Origin: Syngnathus acus
Taxonomy: Eukaryota; Chordata; Actinopteri; Syngnathiformes; Syngnathidae
Direction of reading: 5' to 3'
Assembly: GCF_901709675.1 (NCBI RefSeq)
Contig: NC_051094.1
Span: 11,834,501 to 11,898,500 of the forward strand
DNA: 64,000 nucleotides
Part shown: piece by piece, positions 46,953-60,489 of the stretch
How the letters are laid out: each line of letters opens with the position of its first letter
Numbering within the stretch: position 1 is the stretch's first letter
Made by a program: the position numbers and the translations under genes
The notes under the pieces: model-generated
What the model was told of the DNA's origin: nothing
The model's database searches: none
The model's input: only the letters and a program-made list of their open reading frames with translations

Positions 46953-49900
46953 TTTTTACTGAACTAAAGATAATAAATACAATCATATTATTGGCAGTAG
47001 CTTGAGAGGAATAAAAGGTTTTCCACAGTACATCACAGATACTGCATGTGAATGATGTGGATTGAAAGACACGCTATACATTTTCTAATGTCTCTAAAGT
47101 TAGAACATGGTTCTGGACCAGCTTGAACAAGCCCTGATCATAAGTTTTGTCAAAAAAAGAATCCACTCTAAAATGGTTGCATGCCTTGATCTCCCTTTGC
47201 ACCTATCAAGCAAATGTACTGCAATGAAAATATTTTATTTGCCACCATTTAAACGTCGCCAGTTTTATGGGTCTGAGATCTCATAAACTTTTTCCATCTC
47301 AACACACCTAGAGGTAGAAAGGCAGCTCTAGTACAAATACTGTTACTACACTTCCGTAGAATTCTCACATATAAGTACTTTATTTATTTATTGATGTTGA
47401 TGGCAACTTCCAATTTTAATCCACTACATTTCGCAACTAAAATGTGCACTTTTACTCCAGTACATTTCCCCATAAGTATTTTCATTACTAGTTTCTACAA
47501 AAACAAATGCAAAGAAAATGTTTGTGATTAGTATTATTATTAAGAGCACCTGATGTACCAAAGAAAAAATAGCAGAATCACAATCAGCCCAAAAAAATAT
47601 AGACAAGTCTGCTCGCATCTTCGATTAAAAATAGTTAAAATTTTCAAGTGTTATCCCTAATAAAAAGTAGTCAAGTTTTGTGTTGCAAACTTCACTCTCT
47701 TAATAAAAGAAAATTATACATTCTGAAAATGTTTAGTCTTAACTCATTGTATTTAGAGATTGATTTTGCAACTCAAGCATTTCTCTGTGTTCAATGAAAC
47801 AATGTATTGAAAAAAAACAGTGCCATCTGGTGGGGAAAATAATGCCAAAGCATCTCAAATAAATTTCCTTTTAGGGGGGCCCCAAATCCCTGCCAATGCC
47901 TTTGCTAATCCAGCTAAAATGGGCCACGAGACACTTGCGAACATCCACCCTGTATGTCTTCTTCGCTTGCTATCGTATGCATATAATCTTGGGTTTGTGC
48001 CACTTCCAGACCAGGGAGCAACGAGGGTTGAAGCGAGAGACAACATGATGAGAACTGTCATCTGTGTCCCTGCAATGTGGGCTGCCAGTATCCTGATAAT
48101 CCCTGGAGTAATCCCACCACTACAACGGAGACATCAGATTCACCCAGGCAGGACAGGGCTGTGCATGACACACACAAGAGCATCTTGGTTCTTAACAGGG
48201 TGACAGCAGCCACTTCTCATGAAAATTGGTGCTCACGCTCGACTGGGGCTTGAATTGATGTTTACACGTCTTGACAAATGGGGGGAAAAAATGCATAAAT
48301 CTACTCAGATGGTTAGAATTGAGAGGGGAATTCAGTCATCTAACGTGCTGTTTGTTTGATTTTTGCCATATGCCTGTTAAAATAACAAGTGTTCAGGAGT
48401 CAGGACCTCTCTGCAGGATAAAGGTATTGTCAGAAGAAAACATCAAAATGTTCAACTTTTCAAAAGAAAAATGTTCAATGTCTTTTGCCTCTCTTCTCCC
48501 CCACTGAAGGGAGGCAAAACAGGAAAAGTCTGATGTCACCTGATGTCTCATGTGTCTTCTTAAAAGACACTTGCCGATTGTTAAAAAGTTAAAACAGCTT
48601 CTCACTAGAATGAGAAAATATTTTCAAGTCACAGTCTTTTTTTGCCCGAATGAGGATCATTTGATGTTTCTGTTAAATGAACACCTCCAAAATAAAGCGT
48701 GACTGGAAAGAGCGATGAAAACATGTTTTACACCAAAAGGAAAAAAGGATGCAGCTCAGGAAATACGTAATAATAAAAATACATTGTTTCCCCACAATGA
48801 TCATATTTTATTTATTATCATCTCATTAATTTCCAGTTGAATTGTCTGGAGGCGGAAAGAAATCACTGATGTAGTAGTTTCGAATTAAGTATTGCAGCCC
48901 CACAGATTAAATGATTACTTCTCACATTAATCTCAATCATGCATCATTTCTTTCTATATTAATATACAATAATTTTCCAAAATGGAATTTCCAATCGGGG
49001 GTTTTCTCAAGCATAATATCCATCTTGCATCTGTTCCTAAAGAGGTACCAAAAAAAAGGGTTGTTTTCTTGATAACTTCACATGCCAATGGAATATAGAA
49101 CAGTCTTGATGCCAGATTTGAGGGTAACACCCGGAGCTGCAAGATGAAAGGCATGGAAATAAATGAAACCAAAAAAAAGAAACATACAGACGCTTAAAAC
49201 ATGAGGTTGTAGGTGCACCTTAAGAGAACCAGAAATAAAAGTAAAGTCCGCCTTGTCTGTACAGTGAACTAAAGGGCAAAGATAAGGGGTTATTTAAGTG
49301 CAAGGACAGTTAAGATGGGCAGAAATGACAGTAATACACTGCCAGAGTGGCCGATAAAGGCCACCCATAGGACCTATGAGACTGATGAGGTTTATAGAGG
49401 GGTCACTGTAAGTGAATTGCAACACCCCATTGGTTAAACATTAAGGTCATCCTGGAATCAGACTATCAAGGATGAGAGGTGCTGAGGGCAATGTTCAATA
49501 AAACATGAGAGTAATCTTCTCACCGGGAGTAAAAGTGCTTTGCGATTCAAGCCCGAAAACCAGACAAACAGATTTCCCCTGTGAGCCAAAAGGAAAACTT
49601 TGCTGCTCATTCACCACGCCTGGCCATCAAGTTTACAGCTGGTTCCAAAAATAGCGCTGGAAATTGGTCAAACTATCAAATGAAATATGACCTCTGACAA
49701 AGCTTATCTTGCGCAGAAAAATGTTCGAGTCAGAGATGATAGTGTCTGTCTGCTGCAGCTTCTCTTTCTGCCTCATTAGCTGCTGATATTGGATGGGTTA
49801 TCTGTTTCAAAGACATTTTCTGGTTGGAGCCAGACGGCTCACCTTCTTCTGAAGAGGTTGCAATAAGAAAAGGTTACTTTTTTTTTGTGCGGGGGAGACA

Positions 49901-51620
49901 ATCATGCCTGAATGTCTTTTGAATAGAATTAGCGAGTGTATGTCTTTTCGCTTCCCTCTACTGTGCTGACACGCAGCAGTGAAGGTGCGTCAATGACAGC
50001 TCCATCCCCATTTCCTTCCATGGGGCATGAACTGAAGAGACAGATAAGCTTTTCGCTCATGCTCCAGGAAGCACACGAAACCTGATGGAATGAATCCTGA
50101 TAGGAAGCCCTTCTAGATACACAGCGTGATGTGCTGTAGTATACCTCATGCGTGGTCTCTTATTGGATCTGTATGGAAAGAATTCTGTTCAGTGTAGATG
50201 CACATGCTCACAATTGAATGTCTGCTACTATGTGATTGAAGCTTAAAAAAAGTTCTTGAGGTTACAATCATCAGCTATGTAGCTACATACTGTAAGCATC
50301 TTGGACTTCCCCTGCAGTGTTCTTAAAATATAAATAGTCTGCAAGACCGGAGGGGCCTCACGTTGTCCAGCTAAATTCCTTTTTGCTGATAGGGCCAAGT
50401 TGTAGGAATTACCTGGCAAACAGCAATCGGGTCCAGAGGATTAACAGGAATAAATTCTTGTTCGGAAAGTCCAACTTCTTTCATCTCCAGAGGCTTGTTT
50501 AGATGACGACCCACAACCAGAATCCAACTTTAATGTATGCATATTTCTTTCAAGCAAGCTCGCAATAGCATGACAAGCAGGCTGAGCAGTTAGTCAGCCG
50601 TGTTATTAGATTTTTCGTCTTACTAAAATGACGGTGAACTCGTGAGGAGTTTTTGGGGCAGGCACCATGGCAATCTAACAGTGCAGGTGAATGGACAGAT
50701 ATGACACGTGTGTAATCATGTTATGTCATACATATAATCAAGGGAAACGTGGGGGGTATCTAAATAGTCAAGAGGGGAGTAACTGAAGTCCATGCTGCTA
50801 TGCTGCCATCTTGTGTTCGAGTCGGCCTGCATATCATGTAGAATGTAGATGATCACATCTTGGATTTAATTCTTAGAAAAAATAGGTGGGATGAAGGGAA
50901 AATGAACTGTGGACTATAATAAATATGTCAGTATATTACTTTTATTTAAAGATGGCTGTTTGAGATGAGCAGCCAATAGGAATTTGGAAAGTGTCACCCT
51001 GATGTTGTGCAAATGAAGAAAAATAGTAGGATTTCACCGCAAAAATAACAGCAATAAATATATGCAGAACAAACGACATTGAAACAGACTGGTGATTGTT
51101 GGAGAATTGTAAATTGTTTGTGGTGCATGAGTGAGATTTTAGAAAACACTAGCTTGTCAACACACGTAAGTGGGATTAGACAGTCTGTTCCTATAGTTTC
51201 GGTAAGTCTGTCTAGAACAGCAGCATGCACATTTGGACCTAAATGCAGAATTCCAGGCACAAATAAATTTGAAGACACGCTGTTTAATTAATAACACAAA
51301 AAGGTCAGTAGTACATTCATGATCAGTCAATAAAGACAAGGTTGATAGTCAAAACTGGGTCAAAGCATAGGCCTACAGGAAGTCAGCGTGAGGGGAAAAA
51401 AGAATGCTGGAACATGATCAATGGGTACAACATTGTGGCAATGGGACAAGCACGGGTAAAATACGTGAGGAAACAGTGGGATAATAAGGTGCAGGTGAGG
51501 AGGTCAGGTTCAAGGTCAAACTGAACCTTTTGTGGTTTTCAAATACAGCAGCTCAATCTCATAAATCTGAGGTGTGGTTTGGAGTCCTGGCTGTCCTGTT
51601 TGAAGTTAGAATGTTCTAGC
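46953..51620. other. Intergenic region
   Basis: No gene recognised. An open frame of 127 codons at 47820-48203 has no recognisable domain. Several stretches (for example 49280-49560 and 49920-50110) are high-complexity, non-repetitive sequence. Confidence 0.6.
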
Positions 51621-51627
51621 TATGCAT

Positions 51628-51912
51628 GGTAGCGCTGGTGGAGCTAGGATTTTTTTCCTTGGAGTTGGGCGGGGGGGACTCAGAGGGACTCCAAAACAAA
51701 ACTTTTTTTTTACAAATCTAAACAATTCTTCAGAAAATAATAAATGTTTATTGTATGTTCCCTGCAGGGGACCTGTTTAAATGTTGAAAAAAAAAATCAT
51801 GGAAAAATCAGAAGATACTCGTAAGTCAATTATCTGGCCGGACACATATTTTGGGGAGGGGGGGGTCAGTGCCACTGTGCCCTCCCCTCGAGCTCCATCC
51901 CATGATAGGTAA
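51628..51912. repeat. Possible transposon remnant
   Basis: Left GGTGGAGCTAGGATTTTT and right CGAGCTCCATCCCATGAT are roughly inverted, with G-rich runs just inside each end. No family or target duplication could be assigned. Confidence 0.25.
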
Positions 51913-54053
51913 AGAAAAAAAAAGACTCTCAATGGTTGTCTATATGTGCCCTACTGCTTTCTTGAAAGAAACAGTGTTATAGTGCTTTTCTCAACATGTT
52001 GCAATATTTAATATTTTAATCGAGCTACTGCTATGTTTGACCAACCCAGCTTGGTCAATAAAGATGATTCTGTACCCCAACCCTCATTCCAAGTCGCATA
52101 TCTGCGACTCTAATAGGCATAAGTGACATAGAAATCTTGAAACATTAGATGCCCAACATTGAAACAACAATACTGTATATTAACTGCTATTACTATCTGA
52201 GGTTTTGTTGTTTATATCATGTAGCCCAGCATCCTTGTTTACACTGCAGGTTGGCATTTTGTATTTTAAACTGCACCTTCTCAGTTTGGAGATGGAGGGT
52301 CAAATTCAACAGGACAATATTCCATCTTCGGAAGTACTATGAGAGGCATGACAGAGGTGGGATAATGTCCAAGTTGAACGCCACTACGGTTGTCCTGAAA
52401 TTTTAGTACGTCACTCTAGATTCTGAAGATGATGTGTGAAATTATATGGTTGGCATGCGGCTGTGTTTAGGCACTGGATTCTGTGTAAACGGTGGCTATT
52501 CAATTATGGCTGTTCCAGCAATTTTCTGGCATCTCTGTGCAAAATAGACTTTAGAGTAGCACAATGAATGGAGCTTCCTATGACAGCTTCCTACGAATTC
52601 AATGACCTCCAGTCATTCTTAATTCAATCTTCACTATCTTTAAGTCTCCATATGAACAACTCATAAGAGTGTATGGTCATTCCTGGACCTCTAGAACCCT
52701 AAGCAGCTGACCAGTCTTCAGCTTGACTTCAGCCGTCTTACTCCTCGATTTTTCTCCGTGCTCACCAGAGCCCAACTGTGTTCGGGGAAAGGAAACAGTT
52801 CGTTACATCTTCAAGGCCCGCTTTGGTCAAAATTTAGCCTAATGTCCTGTGGACCCTGCTCACCTCAGCGTATCCTAACCGAGGCCTAGAAACTCCCCAA
52901 AGGGTTTTTATCCCTTTCTCTCAAGCATGAGATCAGAGTCCTAGCCCGCGATTGAGGTGTTTGGATCAGTTGTATCAGATATCTATTGAAGCATAGAAGC
53001 ATCTTTCTCCTTTTATGGCTTTGCTGCTCGTTTTATCTTGCGTTCCCCTCCTCTTTCCAAGAAGATGAGTGACACATCAGAGATAGCCTTCAACTAATCC
53101 TATCCTTTATGCTCTGTGAGAGTAAGCTGTGAGCCTGTCGCCCTTTCACACTTTATTTGCTGCCGTTTGAAATCATACGAAATGTCATGCTCAGCATCAG
53201 ATGAGGAGCTCGGGGCTTTTTTAAAGTTCACTTTTACAGAAACAGAAGAAACATATAGACATCAAAGCACGCAAAAGAGATACTTGCGGTTTAATTGTTG
53301 AGTGTCACCAGGAAAATCCACCTTAATTTACTGGCTACATGTGTTTCAAGAAGAGACTTGGGGAATGTCTGGGTAAACAAATTAGCAGTATGATAATAGA
53401 AAACAGACTCCTAAAGATGAATTACGCTTGCTGAAAATATGGGGAATGCAACAACACAAAATGTCAAACAGACCTTTATGAGCAGGCTTTCACTGTTTGG
53501 AGTTAAGATCCAAAACCAACCAACTTCACATAATCAATGAGCAAGAAAATCAATCCCATCCAGACAAAACCAAAGTCAGCTTTGTGTATCAATAAATGAA
53601 TTTCCTTCACTCACCCATTTTCCTCAAGGTGTCTCCTGATCAGGGTCAGGGAGGTTCGGGTCAATCAGTAATATTTTCTAATCAATGACCTAACATGTTA
53701 TCTATCTCATGAGCGGTACTTGCGGTGGTTTCTAATTTCCAGTAGGTGGTGCTGGCAGCTTAGCGTTGCCATCAACTCACTGTCACTAAGCATGTGGAGA
53801 GCTTTGCTTGCATCTGCAGAGCTTTCTTTACCTGACCTCCCCATTCCTCTCAGCTGCACACACCTTGTCAGCAGGTTGGGCCTTATCTCTCTCTCTGACT
53901 GAACTGAGCCATTCAGTGCACACTTGACCTTGTTCATTATCATGTACCAGACTTTGTTTTTACTCACCCCTTCTCTTTGTGTCCGCCCTGACTTTCCTTT
54001 TCCACTCTATTTGAACAAAGATAAGAACAGAGTCTGTTTACTCAGTCCCTGTT

Positions 54054-54095
54054 AGACACACACACACACACACTCTCTCACGCTCTCTCTCTTTT
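54054..54095. repeat. (CA)n(CT)n microsatellite
   Basis: GACACACACACACACACACT followed by CTCTCACGCTCTCTCTCT. Confidence 0.9.
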
Positions 54096-54401
54096 GTTTA
54101 CCAGAGAAGCCTTGCGTGTCCCAAGCTTCCATCGGTACTATAAGGTGTTTGACAGCTGACAAACAAATTCTTACTATTTAATTTTAAAAGCAAAGCATGT
54201 TAAATACTGTGGTTTGTTGAACAAACAACGACTACCGTATTCTATAAATAGAGATTAGAAGTAGTACACATCGAAATGTTTTGTACTGACTACCAAAAAG
54301 AAGGGATCTGACAACAATTCATGTCATATTTAAAACGCTCCAAAATAGTTTTTGTCCATTTTTTGTTGCCATTATGTTTTGATTAAAATTTGTTTTAATT
54401 A

Positions 54402-54530
54402 TCTCTCTTTGCCTCTCTCTTTCAGTCACTCTCTCTGTCTCGCTCGCTGTCTTTTCACCCCCCCCCCACACACACCCTTCCCCATCACCCCCCCACCTCA
54501 GTCTGTGCCCTCCCTGCCCCAACACTACTG
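54402..54530. repeat. Long polypyrimidine tract
   Basis: About 130 bases almost entirely C and T on the plus strand, including runs of seven to nine C. Confidence 0.85.
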
Positions 54531-54767
54531 CCCAGCCCTCAAATGACTTTATTCCACTCGCATTGTATTGATCAGTTCACACGCTCTGAAATTTTGTGCA
54601 ATTTTGTACCGATAGTAGACAATGATGACAATTCTACCTCCACATTCAGGCACAGCGCCATTGTGGTCAGAACGAGTTTCAAAATCCATTACAATACAAT
54701 CTGAGTCAGTTATTCTTACAGCCTTAAGAACATGGAATACGTACTGCGTGTGACCTTTCACTCACTA

Positions 54768-54836
54768 ACAGATGGAATAGGATCCAGATCATCCTAATGA
54801 GGACAGGCTATACCAAAAATGGATGGATTGATGATT
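54768..54836 (+). repeat. SINE-like family 3' tail fragment
   Basis: GATGGAATAGGATCCAGATC and CCTAATGAGGACAGGCTATA then AAAATGGATGGATTGATG. It parallels the family tail (GGATAGGCTCCAGC..GAGGATAAGCGG..AAAATGGATGG) in plus orientation. Confidence 0.6.
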
Positions 54837-57800
54837 TGAAAATGTACAGTGAAGGACACATGCAAACAACTTCAAATGTTTCTTTTCTGGTTGAACCTAC
54901 AAAACGCTTGTCGAAGCAGATCTATTCACTTAATGTCTTTGTGCTCATCAGACAATGTGTCCAAGCGTGAATGAATCATTTAGGCGTGTAGGTGTGTAGG
55001 TGTAGGTACACACAGCTGTGCACTCCCCAGCATTACATTAGCTTCAACACAAACATATAAATCAGCCTTAACCTTTCAACGAACGCAAACATGCCAAAAT
55101 TCTTGGCAATAATCAAACTAATAATGTACACAATGTAATCCTTAAGTTTTTTGATGACTGATATTTGGGGGATACACTTGGTAGATACAAATGGAGTGTG
55201 GCAACATCTTTACATTGCTATTTGAGAAATGATAGGTAGGTAGTAGCAGTAGTTTTTTGTGTTGTAGCATCATATTTCTTCCCACAGTATTTTCTTCTGT
55301 AAAAAAAATGATGATGAGTTGGGACTTTGTTTTCTATTTAAGAACTGATGTAGTCAAGTTTCAAAGTCGCCTTTGGAATTACAAGACACATCCCCTGCCC
55401 ATAATGCAAGCGTTGATAACTGTCTATCAAAAAGTTTGCTGAGAGCGTGAGGAGGGATGGCATATGCCTTTGATTCTAATGCTAAGAGCATAATTTATGT
55501 AAGATGTTTGAATGGCCTTTTTTGTAAGAATAGATTAAAGCAAGTTTCATGTTAGAGGAGCCCGAAAATGTGCGTGCAAAGCAGTCTTTTCAAAACTCCT
55601 GGGGCTGCATGTGGGTTGATGAACAGGGCGGGTGCAAGCGGTGATTAGCTCATGCCATTTATTGCACTAACAACAGTGTGCCAATCATTGCAGTCCCTTG
55701 AGTTTTCCTCTCTTTTCTGTAAATATGAAAGACCTTGTCCCGACAGTGACTTCAAAGGTGGCAGCGGCAGGCCTCATACCAGGCCACAGAGTCTTCGTCA
55801 ACCCTTCCCCTGCACACATCAAACCCGAGTTGACAAAAGAAGCTCTAGGTGGCATAATGAGACGTAGCGCGCCTTTCAACTATGTGTGAAGTGTGACATT
55901 CTCCGTCTTTTTGTGACTTGTGTTTACTTGCGTGTGTTAGGAGCTGACCAGACGGTCCAGGCAGTCTCCCTCTTCTTGGATATGAGCTGCCGAGGGAACC
56001 GTCTAACTCTGCGAGCTCTTTAGGTCAACAGTCAAGTCTGTCTGTGCGTACACAATCACACACACTTGGCGACGTCTGCATATGCACTGTATTGCTGCAA
56101 CTTTCACTGATTGGTGAATTTGGTTTAATTGTTGTGTGCAAGGTGGTGATGTTATCATTAATACATAACTGAAAAGAGGCGCAATCAGATTAATTATTCA
56201 ACTCCTGTACCTAAGTAAAAGTAAAAATGACTATTATATGACTTTATGTCAATCATATCCATCTTGTTTTGATGTCTGTTAAAAGAAAAAAGTTTGCTTC
56301 TCATTAACATGGTGGAAAAGATTAATCATGTAACATGTACATGTATATTGTTTATGAGCTTGCTAGCTGTCGTTTTAAGTTGTAATATCGCCAATCACCA
56401 CTGGATGGCAGACATGATACTGGACAAAAAAAGTTCAACAAAGTTAACATTTTGAGTAAGTCGATTTTTGTGAAACAATGTGGAAAAAAAAAAGTTCTCG
56501 CACAAATGTTTTTGTTCAGAAGTTTTGTGCCGTCCTTCAATGATATTGAAGATGCTAGACTGCCCATATGCATATCTCAAATAGCATTTTTGTTAGGAAG
56601 TGTGCGGCCTTCTGTTGCCCCCAGTAGCTCTGATGAAAAATTGTGGCCCCCTTCAGCATTTAAGTCATCTCTGATCTAAAGGGAGTTTAGTATTTCTCAT
56701 AAGCCAAGTGCTACAAATCATGAGGGAGATCGCAGAAGCCTTGATCTTGCTCGTGATGAAAACGATTAGCAGACTAAGATAGCTGAACATATTGCTTCAA
56801 TTCCTTCTTGCCTTTGTTCGACATATTAACCTTGACCAAGGTCCCTTTTAGAGCCAAAAGCCATGCAACAATGCAATGCATCTTTCATATAAGGTCAAAG
56901 CCAAAAAGTAGAAGGGAAGTTGAGTGAGGCTGAAGCCTGACCACTCAGGCAGCTATGATCCGTCAGGCAGGCTGACCTCCATCCTGTAAATTGATTAGAT
57001 ACCAAAACGGCATTGAAAATATCATAGCTGCCATAATTAATCATCCTCAGAGCAAATTAAAGCATGAGCCACTTTCTAGTCATCCCGATCCACCACATAC
57101 TGCAATTAAATGGGGCAGTAGTCATCTAAAATGGCTTTGCGTGCATTTATTTTTATTTTTCTGACCCTGTTCCTCGCCGTTTGAAATAGTAAACTTGGAC
57201 TTTGTGGTGTCAGCCATCCTGTTGTCTGTGGCCCCCGAATTACCTCAGAGCGTGCAGTGCCTAGCACGCTGCCAAAGATGGAGGCGAGTATTGTTTCCAT
57301 GACAGAGATCAATGGGTGGGTGAATATGCTTTAATTCTGCAGGCGCTCCTCTCCCAGGCTAATAAATGCAAGCCTCCCTGCTGACTGGGCTGTCGTGCTG
57401 AGCCCAGCGGGGGTTTGCCTTTTTGTGTTCCTGTGCCCAAATTATGGAACCATCAATACGCTGCCTGGAACCAGTCAATAGAAGCCCGCTTTGTGGCTGA
57501 AGGGAGACCAACTTCAAGGCTGATCAAAAAAGGGGGAAAAGACTAAGCTCTGACACATTTACCAAATAGAACGAGGATCAAAATGCAAAACGCAGTGTTA
57601 CTCGCAAATACGTTATGATACATATAAATGGGTGTGCCACACAAAATTAAGGGATCCAACCAAACCAGTTTTAAGACCATAGTTTGCAAGTTACACACCT
57701 TTCTTTGCAAAGAGTAGGCACAGCATATTCACTCCTGGAAATGATTTGTTATTGTAAATACAAATTCTTCACATCGTACGCCAATATTTGCACGCACAAT

Positions 57801-57964
57801 TAAGCACTTGAGGCGATCCTTTGTGCTTGTCACTATCAGACTGTGCAATGTGGGCCACAACTACTTACAATACCCATGCCACTTCATTGTTCAAAAAAGT
57901 TGTTGTATATCTTGTAGGTATATTTACCTATTGCTATTTTTATTTTTCAAACAATCTGCTGTGT

Positions 57965-58018
57965 GCTGCTGTAACAGTTGAATTTTCCCTCTGAGGATCA
58001 TTAAAAGATTATGGTAGC
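57965..58018 (+). repeat. LINE 3'-tail-like fragment
   Basis: GCTGCTGTAACAGTTGAATT then TTCCCTCTGAGGATCATTAA resembles the conserved 3' end of teleost L2/CR1-type LINEs. Confidence 0.45.
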
Positions 58019-59849
58019 CTATCCGAGTCGACTGAACTTTGCTTTGATTTGCGCCTTTAATAAAAACCGAATCCTGCTACCTGACCCAGAGGTTGTCATG
58101 CACTTGCCTTTGACAATGCAAAGGTGATGAACACCGTCGTTGTGCATGAGTATTTTTCCATACTGCCTGACTGCCGATTGTAGCATCAAGTGAATTATTA
58201 AGTATCCAGCTTCAAATAGCTTGTAAAACTCCTGTCCTCCTGAAATATGAAACTTTCTTTCCCTTTTCCTCACACTTTTGTTTTTGTTGGCTTCTCAAAT
58301 ATCAAGTTGTCTGCGGATTTTCAAACGAGTTGGAAAATAAGAGTTTCCCCAGCTTGCAAGCGCATTCAAAGGGCGCCTTCTTCAGATGTGCCACCTTGCA
58401 GCGTGGTGGTGGCTGTGCAGGAAAAGGATCATTCAGATATGCTAATGGATCAGCGGGGTAGCTCGGAGCGCGGCTTACCCCGCTTTAAAAGACAGCTGCC
58501 TTCTCCCTTTCTTTTCATGCCCTGCTCTCAGCCTGCCTCTCTTTTTCCCACTCGACACTGATAGCAGGTTGAAATGTAATAACCATTCCATTTCTACTAA
58601 TTAGACAGATAGAGCAATTAGCCGGGTGCATGTAATTCCAGGTTGTGAAATATGTCAGACAAAGGGAGTTCAGACGATGAGTTTGGGCACAGTCATCTGA
58701 TGTCGGCACAGTGTAATGATATCACGCTCAATGCGGAGAGCGGCACATAATGGAGCCAATGCCCAGCGGCCCTCCCCGCAGCAGTCTCCCTCTGTGTCAG
58801 TGCCTGTATATGAACCATTGGCTCCACTGCCGAAGCCCCCGGTCCCACACTCTCCTGGGCTATCTATTCTCTCCAGCCAGAGTCATGCTGCGCAGGAATC
58901 CTGGGTGATTGGGTTTCTTTCAGGGGCCTTATAGTCAGTCATAAATCGGAGGGGATCCCGCCCGGCCCCTCGCTCTCGCCCTTAACCCTGGCTCCGGCTG
59001 GCAGGGGACGATTGTTGGAGAGACGGGGTCATTGCGGGGTCACTCTCTGTGACGCTTCTTAACTCTCCTTGCCTATTTTTTTTTCAACCCCTCCTCTGCA
59101 CTATACTCCCTTTTCTCTCTGTCTCCCGGCTGAGGTTGCTAGGGCTTGGTATTTGCTTTTTAGGACCATGTTGTAATTACAGAGAGGCTCGACTCCCACT
59201 GCTGCCTCTGGCTGATCGGTGGTAAGAAGCTGCCGGGGCCATCTCGTCCACCACAACAGGCTTTTATATTGCTTCCTCCCGAGGCACGCAGAGAACGGAT
59301 CCATTCACGCATGTCATATAATTTACACAAAAGGAAGCAGAATACAGTGGACACATCAATGGGTGCAGAGTTCACAAGCAGATGCTAGGTCACAATGTGG
59401 TGGACAAGCTATAGAGCCATAGTCGTTTCTACTAAACGGTACAGTTCATTGCCGTCTGCCACAGCCAAGTTTGGAATGCTATACCCTTAGCTGACTTGTG
59501 TTTATGACCCTGTGGAGTGTTTTGGTGCGTTACTGATCGCGGCATCAGCGACAGTATGTAAATGGATGATATCATACGAATGCAACATGATGTCTCCCAC
59601 TGAATGTAACAATGCCACAAGTTCACAACCTTACACAACTCTCTACATTATTATATCACTTCATGCAGTGGATATGATGTCACATACTGACTACAAAAGT
59701 ATTCTCCTATAAAGCCTTCTTCTCAAGTTTTTGCAATTAAGATAATCAAACAAATGTAAATATCAGACAACGATAACTCGTAAAATGTCTAAAAATCTTG
59801 AAATTGAGATTGTATTTAAAAAGGGGGAAAAAACGTTTCAAAGATACGT

Positions 59850-60480
59850 ACCTAGCCCTGTATGAAAAATGTACACTTGTTCCACTTGTTAAATCATGAA
59901 TAATTGTTCCTAGTCACATTTTTTGGAAAGATGCGTTCACTGAAATTGACCACACCCAAGCCTGACCTATTCAAACCAGAAATGACTTAAGTAAAACCTG
60001 CCTGACGTTATGAAAGACAGTCAAAAGATTTCAAAAAGTTGCAAAGGAATTCAAAGCCATTCATTAAGCATCGACGCCAGTGAACCATGTTGGGTGAAAA
60101 GTTGCCCTCTAGAAATCACCCCAAGAGCAGAGCAACTGACTCATCCAGGAGGTCACAAAGAATCCCAGGACAACACCTGAAGAACTGCTGGTCTCTTTCG
60201 TCTCAGTTTATAGGAATGACTTTTCTGAGAAATATTCTGTGAACTGAGAAGACAAAAGTTGGAAAGTGTGTGTCTTGATACGTCTGGTGTTAATGTAACA
60301 CAGTACTTTGCAAAAAGAACTTCATGCCAACAGTCAAACATGGGCTTGAAGTGTGATGGTTTGGTGCTGCTTAGCTACTTGATTGATGAAATCATGAATT
60401 CTGCTCTTTTGTTGAGAATCTTGAGAGAGAATGTTTGGTGACCTCAAGGTGAAGCGCAGTTGGATTCTGCAGTAGAAGAA
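59850..60480 (+). pseudogene. Truncated Tc1-like transposon with decayed transposase
   Basis: The 5' part (CTAGCCCTGTATGAAAA at about 59851, then CAAACCAGAAATGACTTAAG..ACCTGCCTGAC) matches the leader of a widespread fish Tc1-like element. Next comes CCCCAAGAGCAGAGCAACTG with GAGGTCACAAAGAATCCCAG, from the DNA-binding domain. After an internal deletion the catalytic part resumes (GACAAAAGTTGGAAAGTGTG, AAAAAGAACTTCATGCCAAC, AACAGTCAAACATGG, ATGAATTCTGCT). The reading frame is broken repeatedly and the 3' half with its inverted terminus is missing. Confidence 0.75.
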
Positions 60481-60489
60481 CAATTCAAA

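Larger units (their letters stand above)
51913..59849. other. Intergenic region
   Basis: No gene recognised. It contains a LINE-tail-like TTGGTCAATAAAGATGATTC at 52052-52071, simple repeats at about 54054-54095 and 54402-54530, a SINE-tail fragment (about 54768-54836), a LINE-tail fragment (about 57965-58018), and high-complexity non-coding stretches around 57000-57110, 58590-58720 and 58880-59050. Confidence 0.55.

Noticed and set aside
47820-48203. 127-codon open frame in the intergenic region
   Set aside because: No recognisable domain, no family similarity, no convincing start context or splice partners. Length is compatible with chance.
58716-58934. Proline/serine-rich 72-codon frame
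   Set aside because: Composition follows local GC content; no domain, no splice support. Treated as possible regulatory sequence instead.
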